Below are positions 1-22,119 of a stretch of DNA of 64,000 bases, in pieces. The stretch spans positions 24,959,193 to 25,023,192 of the forward strand of contig NC_051088.1 in assembly GCF_901709675.1 (NCBI RefSeq), written 5' to 3'. A program made the translations under genes and the position numbers. This stretch comes from Syngnathus acus (Eukaryota > Chordata > Actinopteri > Syngnathiformes > Syngnathidae). Within the stretch, counting starts at the first letter, position 1, and each line of letters opens with the position of its first letter. Under the pieces are notes generated by a model. It was not told the origin of the DNA, searched no databases, and saw only the letters and a program-made list of their open reading frames with translations.

Positions 1-269
1 GTCAGCTCGTCATCGCTGCGGGCCTCGAAGTCGAAGAGCGCCGCGTACAGTTGGACCGGCCTCTTCTTGGGCGACGGCACGCGGATGTCGCCCGACGGCA
101 CGCGGATGTCGCCCGACGGCACGCGGATGTCGCCCGACACCGTCCTGATCTCGGCTTCATGCGCGGCCGCCGGGTTGGCGATCACATGGTTCGGGTAGCG
201 GAAGTCGGGCCAGATGTAGTCCCAAAGGCGCTTCAAACAGGGCATGCAGGAGCGGCAGCAGCCCTCCAT
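1..269 (-). CDS. Src-family non-receptor tyrosine kinase, first coding exon (SRMS/PTK6-like), partial
   Basis: Read on the minus strand from an ATG at 269-267, the frame is open to the window edge (89 codons). It begins MEGCCRSCMPCLKRLWDYIW, a Cys-rich start that could be palmitoylated. A spacer follows with three copies of SGDIRVP. The start of an SH3 domain comes next, with an ALFDF motif (ALYDY class) and RSDDEL. The LWDYIWP motif resembles the FWDKIWP of SRMS, and the ALFDF-x-ARSDDEL stretch suits SRMS, PTK6 or FRK. Such kinases phosphorylate tyrosines at or near the membrane; the SH2 and kinase domains would lie left of the window. The family is well supported, the exact member is not. 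SRMS and PTK6 are also on human chromosome 20q, which fits the synteny. Confidence 0.62.
   Translation of the reverse strand, partial: MEGCCRSCMPCLKRLWDYIWPDFRYPNHVIANPAAAHEAEIRTVSGDIRVPSGDIRVPSGDIRVPSPKKRPVQLYAALFDFEARSDDEL
73..135 (-). repeat. Coding minisatellite, 3 x 21 bp
   Basis: Three perfect tandem copies of a 21-bp unit at 73-93, 94-114 and 115-135, in frame with the kinase exon. Each encodes the heptad SGDIRVP. The repeat lies in the variable region before the SH3 domain, so copy-number change would be tolerated in frame. Confidence 0.9.
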
Positions 270-706
270 GACCTCCGGATCTCACAAGCGTCCTTCAAGC
301 GTTGAACGCGAGCCCCCGCAGCCCAGCAGAAGCGAAGCAGCACAGAAGCAGCCGCCCCGCGCGCCCTGCTGCTCTCCTGCGCGGCCGGCCGGGATGAAGC
401 ATTGTTCCGGCCCAGCGGCAGCGCGCTCCAGATGAGCCGGACCGACCGGTTTTTCTCCCGAGCGCATGGACGCGAGCCGCCGTGGGAATGCGGAAGCAAG
501 CGGTCGAGGACATCCGAGGTGGCAGCTTCGGGCTCGGGCTCAGTTTTCGACCGACTGACAGGCGTGTGGATGAAGATGGCGTGCGTTCACGCGCGTCCTT
601 TGAAGTATTTGGGTCACGCGTGCGTGACACCTGACAGGTGCGTGCGTGCGCGGGCACATGGGCGGGCGCGCAGCTTACAAACAATGAGCAACGATCCTTT
701 TCACGA

Positions 707-714
707 TGACGTCA
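707..714. promoter_or_regulatory. Palindromic CRE (TGACGTCA)
   Basis: A perfect 8-bp CREB/ATF site about 440 bp upstream of the kinase start codon, next to GC-rich sequence (300-690) that probably holds the kinase promoter and 5' UTR. Binding is inferred from the motif only. Confidence 0.45.
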
Positions 715-1605
715 CACATTCTCCCGACTGGCAAAAAGTCGGATTGGACGAATTCTTGTCTGATTATTCTCTCAACATTCCCATTTTTTGCAAGTCAAAG
801 GATACGTGGTCTTTATGGTCCTGAAACCCCGTTAAAAAGCGTTCATCTCAACCGAATTATATTGCTTTTGTTGTAAAAGACAAAAGAACTGAGCTGGTTA
901 GGACAGTTTTTATTAGCATTAGTATATTTAACTTTGTCTTGTACATTTCAGGAGGTCCGAAGAAAAAACAAAATGTTCCAAGTGACAGCACATTGAAAAT
1001 AAAGTCACCATTAGATTGTTGACATGATATGTTCTCTTTGACAAAACACAACATAAAGTCTCATTTACATATATGAACACATTAGGTCCACTGTTGTATG
1101 AAACCGAGAAAGACAATAAATAGAAAATGGTATCAAAGAGGGCAGCAAATGAGTTTGTACAAAACTTTGTGTTGTTTTTGTTTCCTGAGGTTGACGTGTG
1201 TCGTCTGCACCCTTCTCGATCGCTAAATATACGAATAGACCTCCAAAGTGGGTCTCAATGGCTTTTCATTCTCTCACACCCATCGGTGTGTGTATGAGTG
1301 TCTACAGAACTGAGCCCCTCCGACCAAAAAAGATCATAATAATGAAAGATGCTTCTTGTTTCATTTCTTCACCCACAACTGGCACCCAACTAGCTGTTAG
1401 CATCCTAGATTAATGAATGGGTAGATGAGAGCAGATTAATAGCATTAATAGCACACACATGGGGAAATTCCTATGGCTTCATGCTAAAAGGCATTGACGA
1501 TCCCTAATGTATACAGTACATGGTTAGACGCTAGCTACCCGTTTGTATCCTTTAGTCAAGAACTGTCGAGAAATGCACCATTATTGTTCCCTCGGTGACC
1601 CGTGG

Positions 1606-2525
1606 CTAAACGCTAACAAGCGGTTAGATCTAACTGATGCATAGCTGGACGCTAGCCAGATGTTGACGACAACCAAAATCTGTATTTATTTATTTATCTG
1701 CAAAAGTACATCGGTTGGGGCTCTCGTTGGATAAGTGGGTGTGCTCGTTGAGAAGCCGCTTGGCTAGCTAGCTAGCTAGCAAATGCAAACAAAGGGCATG
1801 TATCCTGTGGCTAAATACCAACAGCAGTTAGCATCACTTAGTCAGTAAAAAAATGATTGGCACAACCTCTGCAATTTATGGCTAGATGTTATGACCCCGA
1901 CAGATGCCTCTAAAATCCTCCATCCGCCAATTGACCGCTTAAAGACCTATTCTACTACCCACACGGATCTTCTCACCAATCGGCATTCACGCTAGTTTTT
2001 AGGGGATAGTATCCACATTTGAAACTTCACGGTATCCACATTTGAAACATCATGGTGACCCAATGACGTCTCAAAATGTTGGCCTGCTCAAGCAATTCGA
2101 TTTTTACCTCCTTTTTTTAATTCCCCAAAACAGCTTTTTTTTTCCCCAACCGACAATCCCCCTAACTTTCTCTGGACCATGTCGTCCAAATTCTAAAATT
2201 CTTGATGCGGTGTACTCAGGTTGATGTGGCCATTTCATTTATAATCAGCATTTTGACAGACATTTTTTGTAACATTAACAAACGACTCCTCAGACAGCTA
2301 TGGCTAAATGCTAACTGCAGTTTGCATCACTTAGTTACGTAGTCACATAGTTCTGCGACTTTTGGCTAAATGTTCGCAAGCAGTTAGCATGACCCTATCT
2401 GAATGCATGATTACATGACAGCAAACTCTTAGAATCTGTTAAGTCACACATGGCTAAATGCTATCTATTAGCATCCTTTCAGTGACCTCTGTCGAAACAA
2501 TAACAAGCAGTTAGTATCCCTAACG
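1606..2525 (+). repeat. Degenerate recurring ~35-nt motif
   Basis: Related phrases of the form GGCTAAATGCTAAC followed by AGCAGTTAGCAT recur about seven times, near 1606, 1806, 2300, 2362, 2448 and 2498. Two of them (1806 and 2300) share the same continuation, CACTTAGT. They look like an eroded tandem array, not a coding region. Confidence 0.5.
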
Positions 2526-2919
2526 CAGACTCGTGAGATGTAGTCAGCTGTTAGCATGAATCACATCAGGTTCAATGTTAAAAAGCTGTTTGCAAAGATT
2601 GGTAGGGTTAAAAAAATAAACAAACAAATAAATAGAGGTGAAGAAACATGAACGACTTCCAGCTGTTATTTCTATGTTGTTCTTCCCATTTTCATTGTTG
2701 GAGGGTGTTGTTGGGGGTCGGAGAAAAACCAGTGAATACGAGGGAACAACAGGGCAGAAAGTTGAAGTTCTGTACATGTAAACATCACACTTCCACTGAG
2801 TGAAACGAGGCCAAGCGAGCGATTCAGATCATCACAGCAGAAAGAAAGAAAAATATCCATGACACGAACCTGTAACACACAGTCAGTGATAAATAGCTGG
2901 CCAATGTATTTGTGTCCTC

Positions 2920-3290
2920 AGAGAGCTGGAGTCTATCCAAATCAGCATTTACACTCACATTTACACCTATGGGCAATTTAGAGTCTTTCAGATGACTTTC
3001 TGGCGAGATGTATTGACTAGCAGTATGATGTGTTACCAATGTCAACCCTGGGACTAGTTGACAGCCAATTGCAAGACACATAGAAAGAAACAATCATTTA
3101 CACTCACATTTAACACATGGACAATTTGGAGTGTTCAATTGGCAGAGCGTGCACGCTTTTGGAGGGAGGACCTAGCGAAAACCCATGCAGGGAGAAGAAC
3201 ATGCACGCAGAAGGTCCGAAGCTGAGATTCCAACCCAGAACCCATCAACTTTGAGACAAACCTGTTAACCACTAGGCTCACTATGTTGTC
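2920..3290 (+). repeat. Degenerate dispersed repeat (tRNA-SINE-like family)
   Basis: Contains the teleost repeat phrases for 'caatttagagt', 'acccatgcagggagaa' and 'gttaaccactaggct', in two overlapping degraded copies. The same family recurs at 25.2 kb, 45.4 kb (opposite orientation) and 47.0 kb. Confidence 0.6.
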
Positions 3291-5096
3291 CCATTGCTCA
3301 CTAAGTTTGTGAAAACACAACCAACCAAGTCGCTGAGTTTAACCGTACTTTCTATTATTAAGTTTGAGATGGACTTATTGAATGACATCAACTCAAATAG
3401 TAAGGAAGTTGGGGTTTTTTTTTTTTTTTTTTCAAGGAAAGCATGACGTGGGATGCACCCGGGCAACAATTCACAATGCAAACACTGTCGAACATTGTAT
3501 ATAAAAAAATATATTGTTTAAAAAAAAATCACAAAGTTGATTTTGGAAATAAAAAACAATCTGGCATCAGGAGGTGGAGTTTACTAGTAAAAATTCTATT
3601 CAAAACAGCAATTTAGAATTTGGCAAAGATTGTCCTTTGCTTGTTATTTTACGTTTGCCTTAGTGGATTGAGACTAACACTGTTCTTACTTTGAATATGT
3701 TCTGGTTCTATTTTGAACAAGCACAAATGCTTAGCACAAGGGTGGACAAACTTTGTGCTCAAGGGCCACATTTGATTTTGACATTGCATAAATGGGCCAG
3801 GTCATTCATGCAGGGATACAAATCAAACCAATTTAAATGTGTATGTACAATATAATCAAAATGAAACGTCTTCTTTTGGCTTGTTTTGATCACTAATTCA
3901 ATGACTTACCAATTCTTTAATAAAATAATTCTTCCAATGAACCAATTTAATAAAACCAATTTTAGGAAAAGATTTATTAATGAATGCAACAAATTCTAAT
4001 GATTATTCGAATGAAAGAACGGATTATACCATATGTGACCCCAGGCCATATTTTCCCAACACCTGGCTTCGAACCTTTAGAACCTGATTGTAGCGCAGTG
4101 TCACACGAATCATGTGACTTGATCGCATCCTTCCTCATTCTCCCCTCTTTTTTGCATATTTGTGAAAAAAAATCAAACAATAACAAAAACATTCTTCACA
4201 GTTCAAATCGGGAATGTTCCACAAAGCCAACAAGTCACATTAACTCTCTTTGCTCTCGCAATTGTTAACTTTTCGCAGTGTCGAGGGAGCGGTGTGATTA
4301 TCAGCTGCATTGTGTGTAAAAAAAATAAAAACAATAACAAAAGCTAGTGCGACGCGCACCACCTGCCCCCTTTCCACCACAAAATAAAAACATCACAGTC
4401 GGAAACAAGTCGCTCTTTTAAATCCTCTCTGTCCCATCGGTTCATTTTTGTAATTGTTGTTTTCGCACATGAAACTCAATAGTGAGCATAAAGTGTCAGC
4501 AGAGTCACAACTTTCATTTTCGGATTTGTTTGCATCGGTTATCTTAGCTTCGTGTGACCTCGGGATGGATGACTCCTTGGTAACATCAATGTTGGATTTA
4601 ATCAAAGGAGAATGTTTTTTTTACCTCCTCACAACTGATGAGAAAAGACGCAAACTAGTTAAGTGCAAAGGCAGCATATTAATATTATAGCCCTGGGGTT
4701 GGGGTGGGGGCAACATAGTTTGTCTTTTTAGCGAAAACAACAAAAAAGCTCAATGTTAAACACAAATTCACCCGATAGCAAAATGGCCACCTCCGTTGAT
4801 GGTTATTTGTTCACACCGGTTAGTAGCTTACGTGAGCATAACCCCATCTTATCCATAGGAAGGCATTGTACTTTGAGAAGACAACGTTATGTTGCTTTTA
4901 ATCTACTCAATGACCGGCTGTACAATGTGTATACACGTTTCAAATTTGTTTTCAACGATACCATTTGAAGCCAAGCTAACTTTATAGCCATGCTGGAAGA
5001 TGAGGCGAGAGGACAATGAGAGTACGAAGTGCAGACTTAAAGATAGCTGTAAAAATGAGTTTAAGTTAAAGCAACTTTCGCCTCACAAGTTAAGGT

Positions 5097-5249
5097 TGCT
5101 CACTGACTGATCCATATTAGTGAACTTTAAAGTAAGCTAACGTTCTCCTCACGACAAAACAAGGCTGCTCACTGACTGATCCATATTAGTGAACTTTAAA
5201 GTAAGCTAACGTTCTCCTCACGACAAAACAAGGCTGCTCACTGACTGAT
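5097..5249 (+). repeat. 69-bp tandem repeat, about 2.2 perfect copies
   Basis: The 69-bp unit starting at the GCTCACTGACTG word is repeated at 5097 and 5166 and begins a third time at 5235. Diverged related copies flank it (about 5055-5096 and 5385-5440), which suggests an older array that was partly homogenised recently. It lies within or just beyond the nol4l 3' UTR. Confidence 0.9.
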
Positions 5250-6061
5250 CCGGACCAAGCTAATTCAATCTTGTAAGACGACAGACATTCGTGACATCGA
5301 ATCACAACTTGCTGACTTGCTGCTGTACAATGTCAAACCAACTTAATGGTGGACTGTTTTTGGCAGTTTTTAAAATCAAATCATACAACTTTAAGCTAAG
5401 CTAACGTTTCTCCTCCGAGGCTGCTCATTGGCTTATCCAGACAACGCCCGGCAGCCAATAACGTAGATGTTGCGACTTGTTGCCGATCCGTCCAAAAAAA
5501 GACATGTAACCCAAGAAAGCTTTTGGTGGTCTGTCATCGTCGCCATTTGTGAGGTCTCGCGGGTGTCCGTGTCTGAAGCGCCGCCTCTCGTTTTAGCAGC
5601 AATATCCCAGCGGAGGAGGCCTGCAGGAGCTTTAGGTCCATCGAGAAGAGACGGACGGACGGACGAGGTCCGAAGTGATGTGACGACCATGTTAGCGTAA
5701 GAGGTAATAAAGGAGTAGTCGTTAGCATTGAGCACACACAAACGGTAGACACACGTGTCATCATCCTCCGCATCTTCAGCTGAGTATTTACAGCAGCGGG
5801 GCAGGAAGCGGATGATTGAGGTATTTCCTGCTCTGGTCAACAGGCGCTCGAGGTGCATATGAAGTAGCGGGAAGGTTAGTTAGCGGGATAAGTGCTTCTA
5901 TGTACAAGCCCATGCGCTCGAGTGGCTGTTGGAGCGGGGCGGCAAAGTCGCTCTTCATCGGAGGCTCAAGCTGATTGTGAGGAAAAGGGGATCGCCTCTT
6001 GTTACAAATACTCGACTTCAAACTTCTCCCACATTTTCGAAGATGTGTGTGAGTGTGCACT

Positions 6062-15441
<9,380 letters not shown>

Positions 15442-16179
15442 GTCCGCCTCGTCCTTGCTGCTCACTGACGCCTCATTCTAGTACACAAAACAGGAAATGG
15501 TCACAATAAGTCGGAAAGGTTGGATGGAGTCGGTCTTTGTGAAATCTCTCTATTTGATGGACCGACCGCATAACATACGAGGGCAGTGCCCTGAGATACA
15601 AGTGATTGACCTTACGAGCCGTCGTTTGGACTTTTTTCTTTTTGCTTATAAGCAGCACTTAGTGAAGAGTGAAGAATTCCTTTAAAAACAAATGTTCAAT
15701 CTGTGTACTGCCACTCCCAGATGACGTTTACCGATAGACAAAAGAAGGAAAAAATACAAATAGTTAGCTTTTGGGTTAATAAGCTTAATGCTAACGCGAA
15801 ACAGCATTTATGTTGTGTTACTATATTAACTCAGCATTAAACTCAATTTTAAATAACTGAAAACACATTGGAAGCATTTATTTCAAAAGAAGATGTGGAT
15901 TTTCTTTCCCCTCGCCGTCACGTTGACTTTTCGCCGATTGGTTCTGACTGCTTGTTCAGCTTTACCATGCATCAGAAATGCGCATCAATGTGACTTCCCA
16001 CCAGACTAATCGCTGTAGCATTGGTGGTCTGGTTTGTGCATGTGCGTGCGTGCGTGTTCATCAAAAGCAGAGCAGCAGCCGGATGGACAAGCGAAGCAAA
16101 TCAAGTTAGCTCATGGACAAACGGAAAGATCTTTGTCTCCGAGTGCTCATCTAGACAACGCAACATCCCCACCAAGACA

Positions 16180-17045
16180 AGACAAAATATAGCTACCTTG
16201 ATAATGATCAATGTCATTGTGATGTATTGTCAACATATATGCTACAGGATTGACACAAATAGATTAAATATCGCTGTTGATACAATCCACTTACATTGAA
16301 ACTCATTAGGAAATCACAGAAATGAAGGATTGAAGATGTAGCGACATTGTAGCATCAATGATATCAACGCATCGCGACTTTATACGTGTAATATTTTTGT
16401 ATCAACGCTCAAAGATACAATAAATGTGGATAATCCATCCAATTGTATTAATATTGAAAGAGTAAGTCACAAAAATATAGCCCAGCATCAAGAATTGATC
16501 AGGTTGCACTGACAACTGTCGGACAAGCAATGATAACAAATACAATGTGTCATAATAATGGTGTTCCAGTTGTTATAAACGCTCTATAACAAGCAATCAT
16601 GATACAATAGATAATATAGATGAATACATATCAATAATATATACATAATGTATATAATATACATCATATATATAATATATACACATTACATATCAAAGTT
16701 TGATCTGGTTAAGTGAAAACAATAATTATATCTTACTTCACAATACTGAAATTTGAATGTCAAGACGGCAAGTAACACTGTTTTAAAAGATATCCATACT
16801 GCACCAGATCCACTTGCAGTGATGCGATATATTCCAAGTGATAATGATACAATACAGCATCCAATCGATACTGGAGCAACTGTCATTGACACTATGCGAC
16901 AAGAATAAAACACGTCATCAAAGTTTGATCCACTTCAGCAAAAGTGATAACAATACGCCCAAGCGCGATATCAGCTATGGATCGTATTGAAACTGGAACA
17001 CAAGCAATGATAATCTGATACAATTCGAGTGATATTCACACCAAT
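16180..17045 (+). repeat. AT-rich degenerate repeat region
   Basis: Words such as CAAGCAATGATAA (16525 and 16991) and ATCAAAGTTTGATC (16689 and 16917) recur with many TGATACAAT variants. Spacings of about 228 and 466 suggest an eroded array with a period near 230 bp. Confidence 0.45.
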
Positions 17046-18126
17046 ATGGTGATATGGGTTTTTATTGCGAGTGTCTAACGTGTTTCCATTTTATGAATGC
17101 TGAAATGTTTATGATCTTATGGGGGGATGGAAAAGGGTCTCTTTGTTGCCATGGTGCAGAGCTGCCGGACCCTCAAGCTGGCATCAACATCACCAATCCA
17201 CCCACCCCCACTCCCCTCAGCAGCCCACCCCCCATTTTACCTCCCTTCCCCTTCCCCCATGCCTGCATCCTCTCATCCTGACAACTCCCAGCATCCTGGC
17301 GGCCTCCGAGCAGCCTCTTTTGTCATGGTATCGCCACGTTACCATGGCAACCAATAATTACAACCAAGATGATTCGGTGCTATTCGCTATGTGCTGTATT
17401 TGTCCGATGCGGATTCTCTCGTCCGCACCTCTGACACACCCACTGCGCGTATCCTGGGATGAGGCCTGACTCACTGGCATTCCAGGCTGCCTGGAAATCC
17501 TGGAGACAAGTACTTGACTAGACACTTGGGAATGTCATTGAAATGCATGAAAAAAAAAACATGTGTAACTTTGAAAATGTTTGATTCAGCGGCTGCGTCG
17601 TCAGGCGGTTGGGATATGCTTGGGCATGGTTTTTTAAAATTTATTCTGTATTAAATCAGTCGAATAAAAGTCACTTTTGTCAATAAATAAGGGTTGTGCC
17701 TGTCGTCTGGGCTCACTCCTCAGGTTTTTGGTTCTGAAAAATAAAGTAGAAGGTGCAGAAGTGACAGACTCAGGGACTATGTCAGCGTAGTGAGAAAAGC
17801 TCATCTTTTTTTTTTTACTCAAGCACACGAGAGAATATTCTCCTGCTACAAGTCCATGCAACTGTGTCGCCATTTTATTTGTTTTCGTAAGGGATATTGA
17901 ACTGAGGTCCACATGCAGTAAAATGGAAGAAAGTGGGAGGAGGGGAGGGCACTTCACTTTGCGTTTATGAATCATATGCATGTTGAATTACCATTTCCAT
18001 GAATCTTATCAGAATAATTAAATAGAGGTCAATTCATTATAATGAAACTGATTTAAAAAAAGATTTTAAACATTTAAAATGTGTCTTTTCCAGATGTGCT
18101 TCGCTTCAGGCTGCTGAGAGCTACAA

Positions 18127-18127
<1 letters not shown>

Positions 18128-18183
<56 letters not shown>

Positions 18184-18352
18184 CCTGCGAGGTTACCAGG
18201 GGTTGCGGTCAAGGGAGATGCACTGAAGACTATTGATCGCTGAGAAAACCATGAGGAAGAATTGTTCATCAGTTGACTGACAGTTTGTGTACGTGTGTGT
18301 GTGTGCGCGTGTGTGTGCGTGTGTGTGTGTGTGCGTGCGCGTGCGTGTGTAT
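18128..18352 (+). repeat. (CA)n and (GT)n pair of microsatellites
   Basis: A pure (CA)n at 18128-18182 is followed 110 bp later by an imperfect (GT/GC)n at 18289-18352. The two are mutually complementary and could form a long hairpin. Confidence 0.9.
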
Positions 18353-21160
18353 GATACATGATGCATGATACAGCACAATATCAATATTTGATAGTAACAG
18401 TACATAGAAATAGGCAAAAACAATATATACCAATGTTTGAGTCTGGTGTCTCAATACGTTTGTGCACGTGTTAATAATCTAATATATCACAACATCAATG
18501 TTTGATCCGTGTTGTATTCATACTCAAGTGTACGAAATACAAAACGAAAACAGAATAACAACAGTGGTGTGGAATGGCTCATTTCAAAGTGATCTGGTGA
18601 GGCAGGCGCGCTGACACCTAGCGTGACATGATGGCGTTGCGTGGGATGTTTTGCTCGTACCTGTAAAAGTTTTGGGGGCGTTACCTCCTCAAAGGTGTCC
18701 TCTGTTCTAACTGGTTATTGCGAATCATTAACCTGACCGTCAAGGAGCAACGGGCAATAAGGCGCTGAATCAACAAGAGAGCCTCCATAAAACATTTGAC
18801 ATCATAGACGCACGGACGCTAGCTTAGTCGCCATGTTTTTGCATGTCAGAGATTAGCCGAGTGGCCAACACGCTGAGCCCGCCTTAATCCAGTCAGTCAC
18901 AAATCTGCCTGAGCACTATTAAACTCTTTGCCTTTCTAGCATAGGGCTGGCTGGATTACACCTGGCAAAACTCACTGGCCCGCTGAGCTAGATTTCCCAC
19001 AGCCGCTACTAGCTGCTTTAGCTAGTTGCTAGCCGCATTACCAACACTGAGCCCGCTAGACTATCCTCTATTTTGCACTCCAATTCTTTACAAGTGCATG
19101 GCCACTCCCGCCATTGGCTGGCTCACTACCTTGTGCTGTCCTGTTTGCTACTTATGGCGTCCCTTTATCACAAGACCCAGAACTGCCTGGTGCATCTTCT
19201 GTCCTGTGCTGTTTTGTTCTTGTGACATGTGTTTCTTAAAGCAGTTTGTGATTTACAACTATCATATTTCCCAAATGGAGTCCCTCACACAGGATGGAGC
19301 CTTGCCTGAATCACCGCTACTGTCCAATTCCTATGTCATGTAATTGTTGTCATATGCTGTTTGTATATTTTCACTGCTTTGTGTGTCTGTCTCCTGTCGA
19401 AACTTGTTCTGTTCAATTGCTTTTCCCATAAATGTCAATATAAAAAAACAAAAACAAAGGAAGTATATCAAATTTCCCTGTTCGAACAGTAAAACTGTTC
19501 TGGCACAATGTAATCCAGCATGACCACTGGGGGTCTCTGAGAAAGCCAAAGAGAAGTGCTTGGACTCACTTAAAGGGTTTTGAGGTTAGACAGCCTAAGT
19601 GCTGCACAAGGCAAAACAAGGTGAACGGCCCTCGTAAAGCTGTCAATGTTCAAAACCTCTTGGAGCATTTCAAACATTGTTAATGATGGATGTTTACCCT
19701 GAATGGAAATCTCTTTATGCCAAACATTTAGCGCAAACTGTAGCGGGAAAAAAAAGTGTAGCGGAATACTAGGTAGCATAAATAAATACAGCCGCTGGAA
19801 TAACGCAGTTTGAAGATTAACTGTACTTAAGTCGAAGGAAAATTGTGCACTGATTTATTTCATTAAAATGGATTAGATATGAAAGTGAAATACTAAATGA
19901 TATAAAAATGTGAAAGAACAAACCTTTCTAAACAGTTCTCTGTCAATTAAAAGCAAATGTTTTGAATTGAAGTTAAAGACAACTCTATAATTTGACGTAC
20001 CGCACTTAAAAATCATGCTAAATGGTGCACATGTAGTATAGGCTACATAAAGAACAAAAAACATATCGCAAACATCTTCCAAAAGAAAAATGTCCATGCT
20101 AAATGAGTTAGCGATTTGAAGTGGCTGTTTATGTCACTCACATTGTGTTGGATAATGTGAAGCTGCAAATATGTTGCCTTGCACCACCTATACAACTAAG
20201 AAAAGACCAAGAGAGCTGGCAACAGACATGCTGTTAAGATGCCTTCCAGCTATGCGAAATTGTTGAACATTTAAAATGTTCATTTATTACATTTTTGTAG
20301 GGTAGGAATAAAGACATTCCATTTTCAGGCCACATTAACCAATCCTTGACATATTTCCTTCCCCACAACAATCCTGACTTGATATATTAATCTACAGTCA
20401 TTATTTGACTTTGCATGCTGCTAACAAAAGAGTAAATGTTTGATTTTCGAGAGCTTTGGTGTTGAGCAAAGGTGGAGAAAAGACAAATGAGAACCTCAAA
20501 GTTGCAAATTCACTTGGTAACAAAGACAAGACGCTGCAAATTTCCATTTGGTCAAAGCTACAGTTAAGGTGGTTGTACAAGGCAAGCACCACTTGCAACA
20601 AAATAGTGCAACACGAAAAAAAAACCAAAATATCAATTTCATAATCATCAATTACACATGTATTTGAGCAGCACCCAATACACAGTAAATAAAGAGGATC
20701 GCTAACAAGAAAATGTTATGCTAACATGTAGCAGGATCTCTGCGGGCAGTTTATGCTAACATGTAGCCGGATGGCATCCTAAACACAAAAGCAGCTGGGT
20801 GAGGATGAATTTGTGGTCAGGTTCTATTGTGAACAAGAATGGCTCAGCAGGCGAAATGTTCTCACCTCTTTAAGTGCCACCATCATGACCAACATTCAAA
20901 TACACTTCGTTTCATATCTAAAAACTTGATTCGTTCGTACGCACAGTTCAAGCATCAACAATGCGATTAGACACAGTGGGGTCGAAAAGTACAATACTTC
21001 ATAATTCAGTTCAAATGTGCATAAAAGCAAAATAAAGGTTTGAAAACAAATACATTGAAGTTTAAGCTACTAGTATAGTATGATTTTTGGCTCCGTTTGA
21101 ATGTTGAGCCCACAAACCAGGGGTCACCAGCATGGTGGACCAAAAGTGGGCTCACAAACA

Positions 21161-21177
21161 GGGGGGGGGGGGGGGGG
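21161..21177 (+). repeat. Run of 17 G
   Basis: Homopolymeric G run, able in principle to form G-quadruplex structure and prone to sequencing-length error. Confidence 0.9.
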
Positions 21178-21675
21178 TCCATTTAAAGCAGCACTGAGCC
21201 CATTCATTCCTTCAACCCTGAACTTTATGCCGCTTATCTCTACTTGGCCCACCCACCCCGCTCACTCGCAACACAAAAACAAAGGCATCTTTTGCAACTT
21301 CTCCTCACTGTTGCTGACTTGACAAAAAAGTCAATAAGACAATAATAATTGAAGCTTCAAGCAGGGCCTAGAAATCATCATTTGTAAGTTGGGTGACAAT
21401 TCAATGGATAATTAGCTCTAAAAACTCATATCTCTGTTGAAAATGCTTGAAAGTTAAATTTTTACAATAACAAAACTATTTTGTTAAACTGACAAATTTC
21501 AAATGTCAGCAAAGTTTGTTGCCTTAAAATGTTTAGTTCACCCAACTTTTTTTACAGGACATAAATAAAACCAAGTTATTATAATTAGTTTGCTATTACA
21601 TGATTTTTTGTGAAAACTATGTATTTCATTCACTACACAATAAAAAAAATCACACGCATATCAAACGTTTTAGGA

Positions 21676-21689
21676 ATAGATAGATAGAG

Positions 21690-21769
<80 letters not shown>
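21676..21769 (+). repeat. (GATA)n microsatellite
   Basis: About 23 repeats of the tetranucleotide with one early interruption (GAGA), in the inferred nol4l first intron. Confidence 0.97.
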
Positions 21770-21889
21770 GTTGAATATTGATCCACGCATACATAGACGT
21801 ACTGCCAGAGCGAGAAGACAGAATCGGCTCGCTAGATAGCCAGCTCTAAAATAGATGGACAGGTTTAGTCAATTGACAATTGTCCCGCG

Positions 21890-21903
21890 CCACGTGCACG
21901 TGG
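21890..21903. promoter_or_regulatory. Double E-box palindrome
   Basis: CCACGTGCACGTGG is a perfect 14-bp palindrome with two abutting CACGTG E-boxes, about 220 bp inside the inferred nol4l first intron. Known binders of CACGTG include USF, MYC/MAX and CLOCK factors. Function here is inferred. Confidence 0.5.
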
Positions 21904-22119
21904 ACAGTGGTCAGTGTGCACCAGGCGCCCACGCACGCACAATGTGCAGCAGTCATGGCGCACAAGGAACCGCAGTGACCGTCAGATGGGATGTGCGTGA
22001 CGCGCGCGCGCATACACACACACAACATAAAAACGTCGCCGCGTTACCGAACCGAACAAGTGAAGACAACATGACAGATGAAGATGACGAGGTTGAGGAG
22101 GATGAAAAGCAGTGCTTAC

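Larger units (their letters stand above)
270..6061. other. Non-coding interval: kinase promoter side and nol4l 3' UTR side
   Basis: No convincing exon was found on either strand. The left part is GC-rich with ordinary promoter-like content. The rest is AT-rich and holds degenerate repeats: recurring motif at 1.6-2.5 kb, SINE-like pieces at 2.9-3.3 kb, one end of a hAT-like repeat near 3.74-3.85 kb, and a 69-bp tandem at 5.1 kb. nol4l is transcribed leftward into this interval, so its 3' UTR occupies part of it. Several minus-strand AATAAA signals exist (for example near 3970 and 911), so its end cannot be fixed by eye. Confidence 0.6.
15478..22119 (-). other. nol4l: nol4l first intron (inferred)
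   Basis: About 6.6 kb between the putative 5' exon and the first coding exon. It is AT-rich with (CA)n at 18128, (GT)n at 18289, recurring words at 16.2-17.05 kb, a 17-G run at 21161 and a GATA array at 21676. I searched by eye for NOL4-type N-terminal exons (for example the KHMKLQLLN block) and saw none. Confidence 0.55.
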
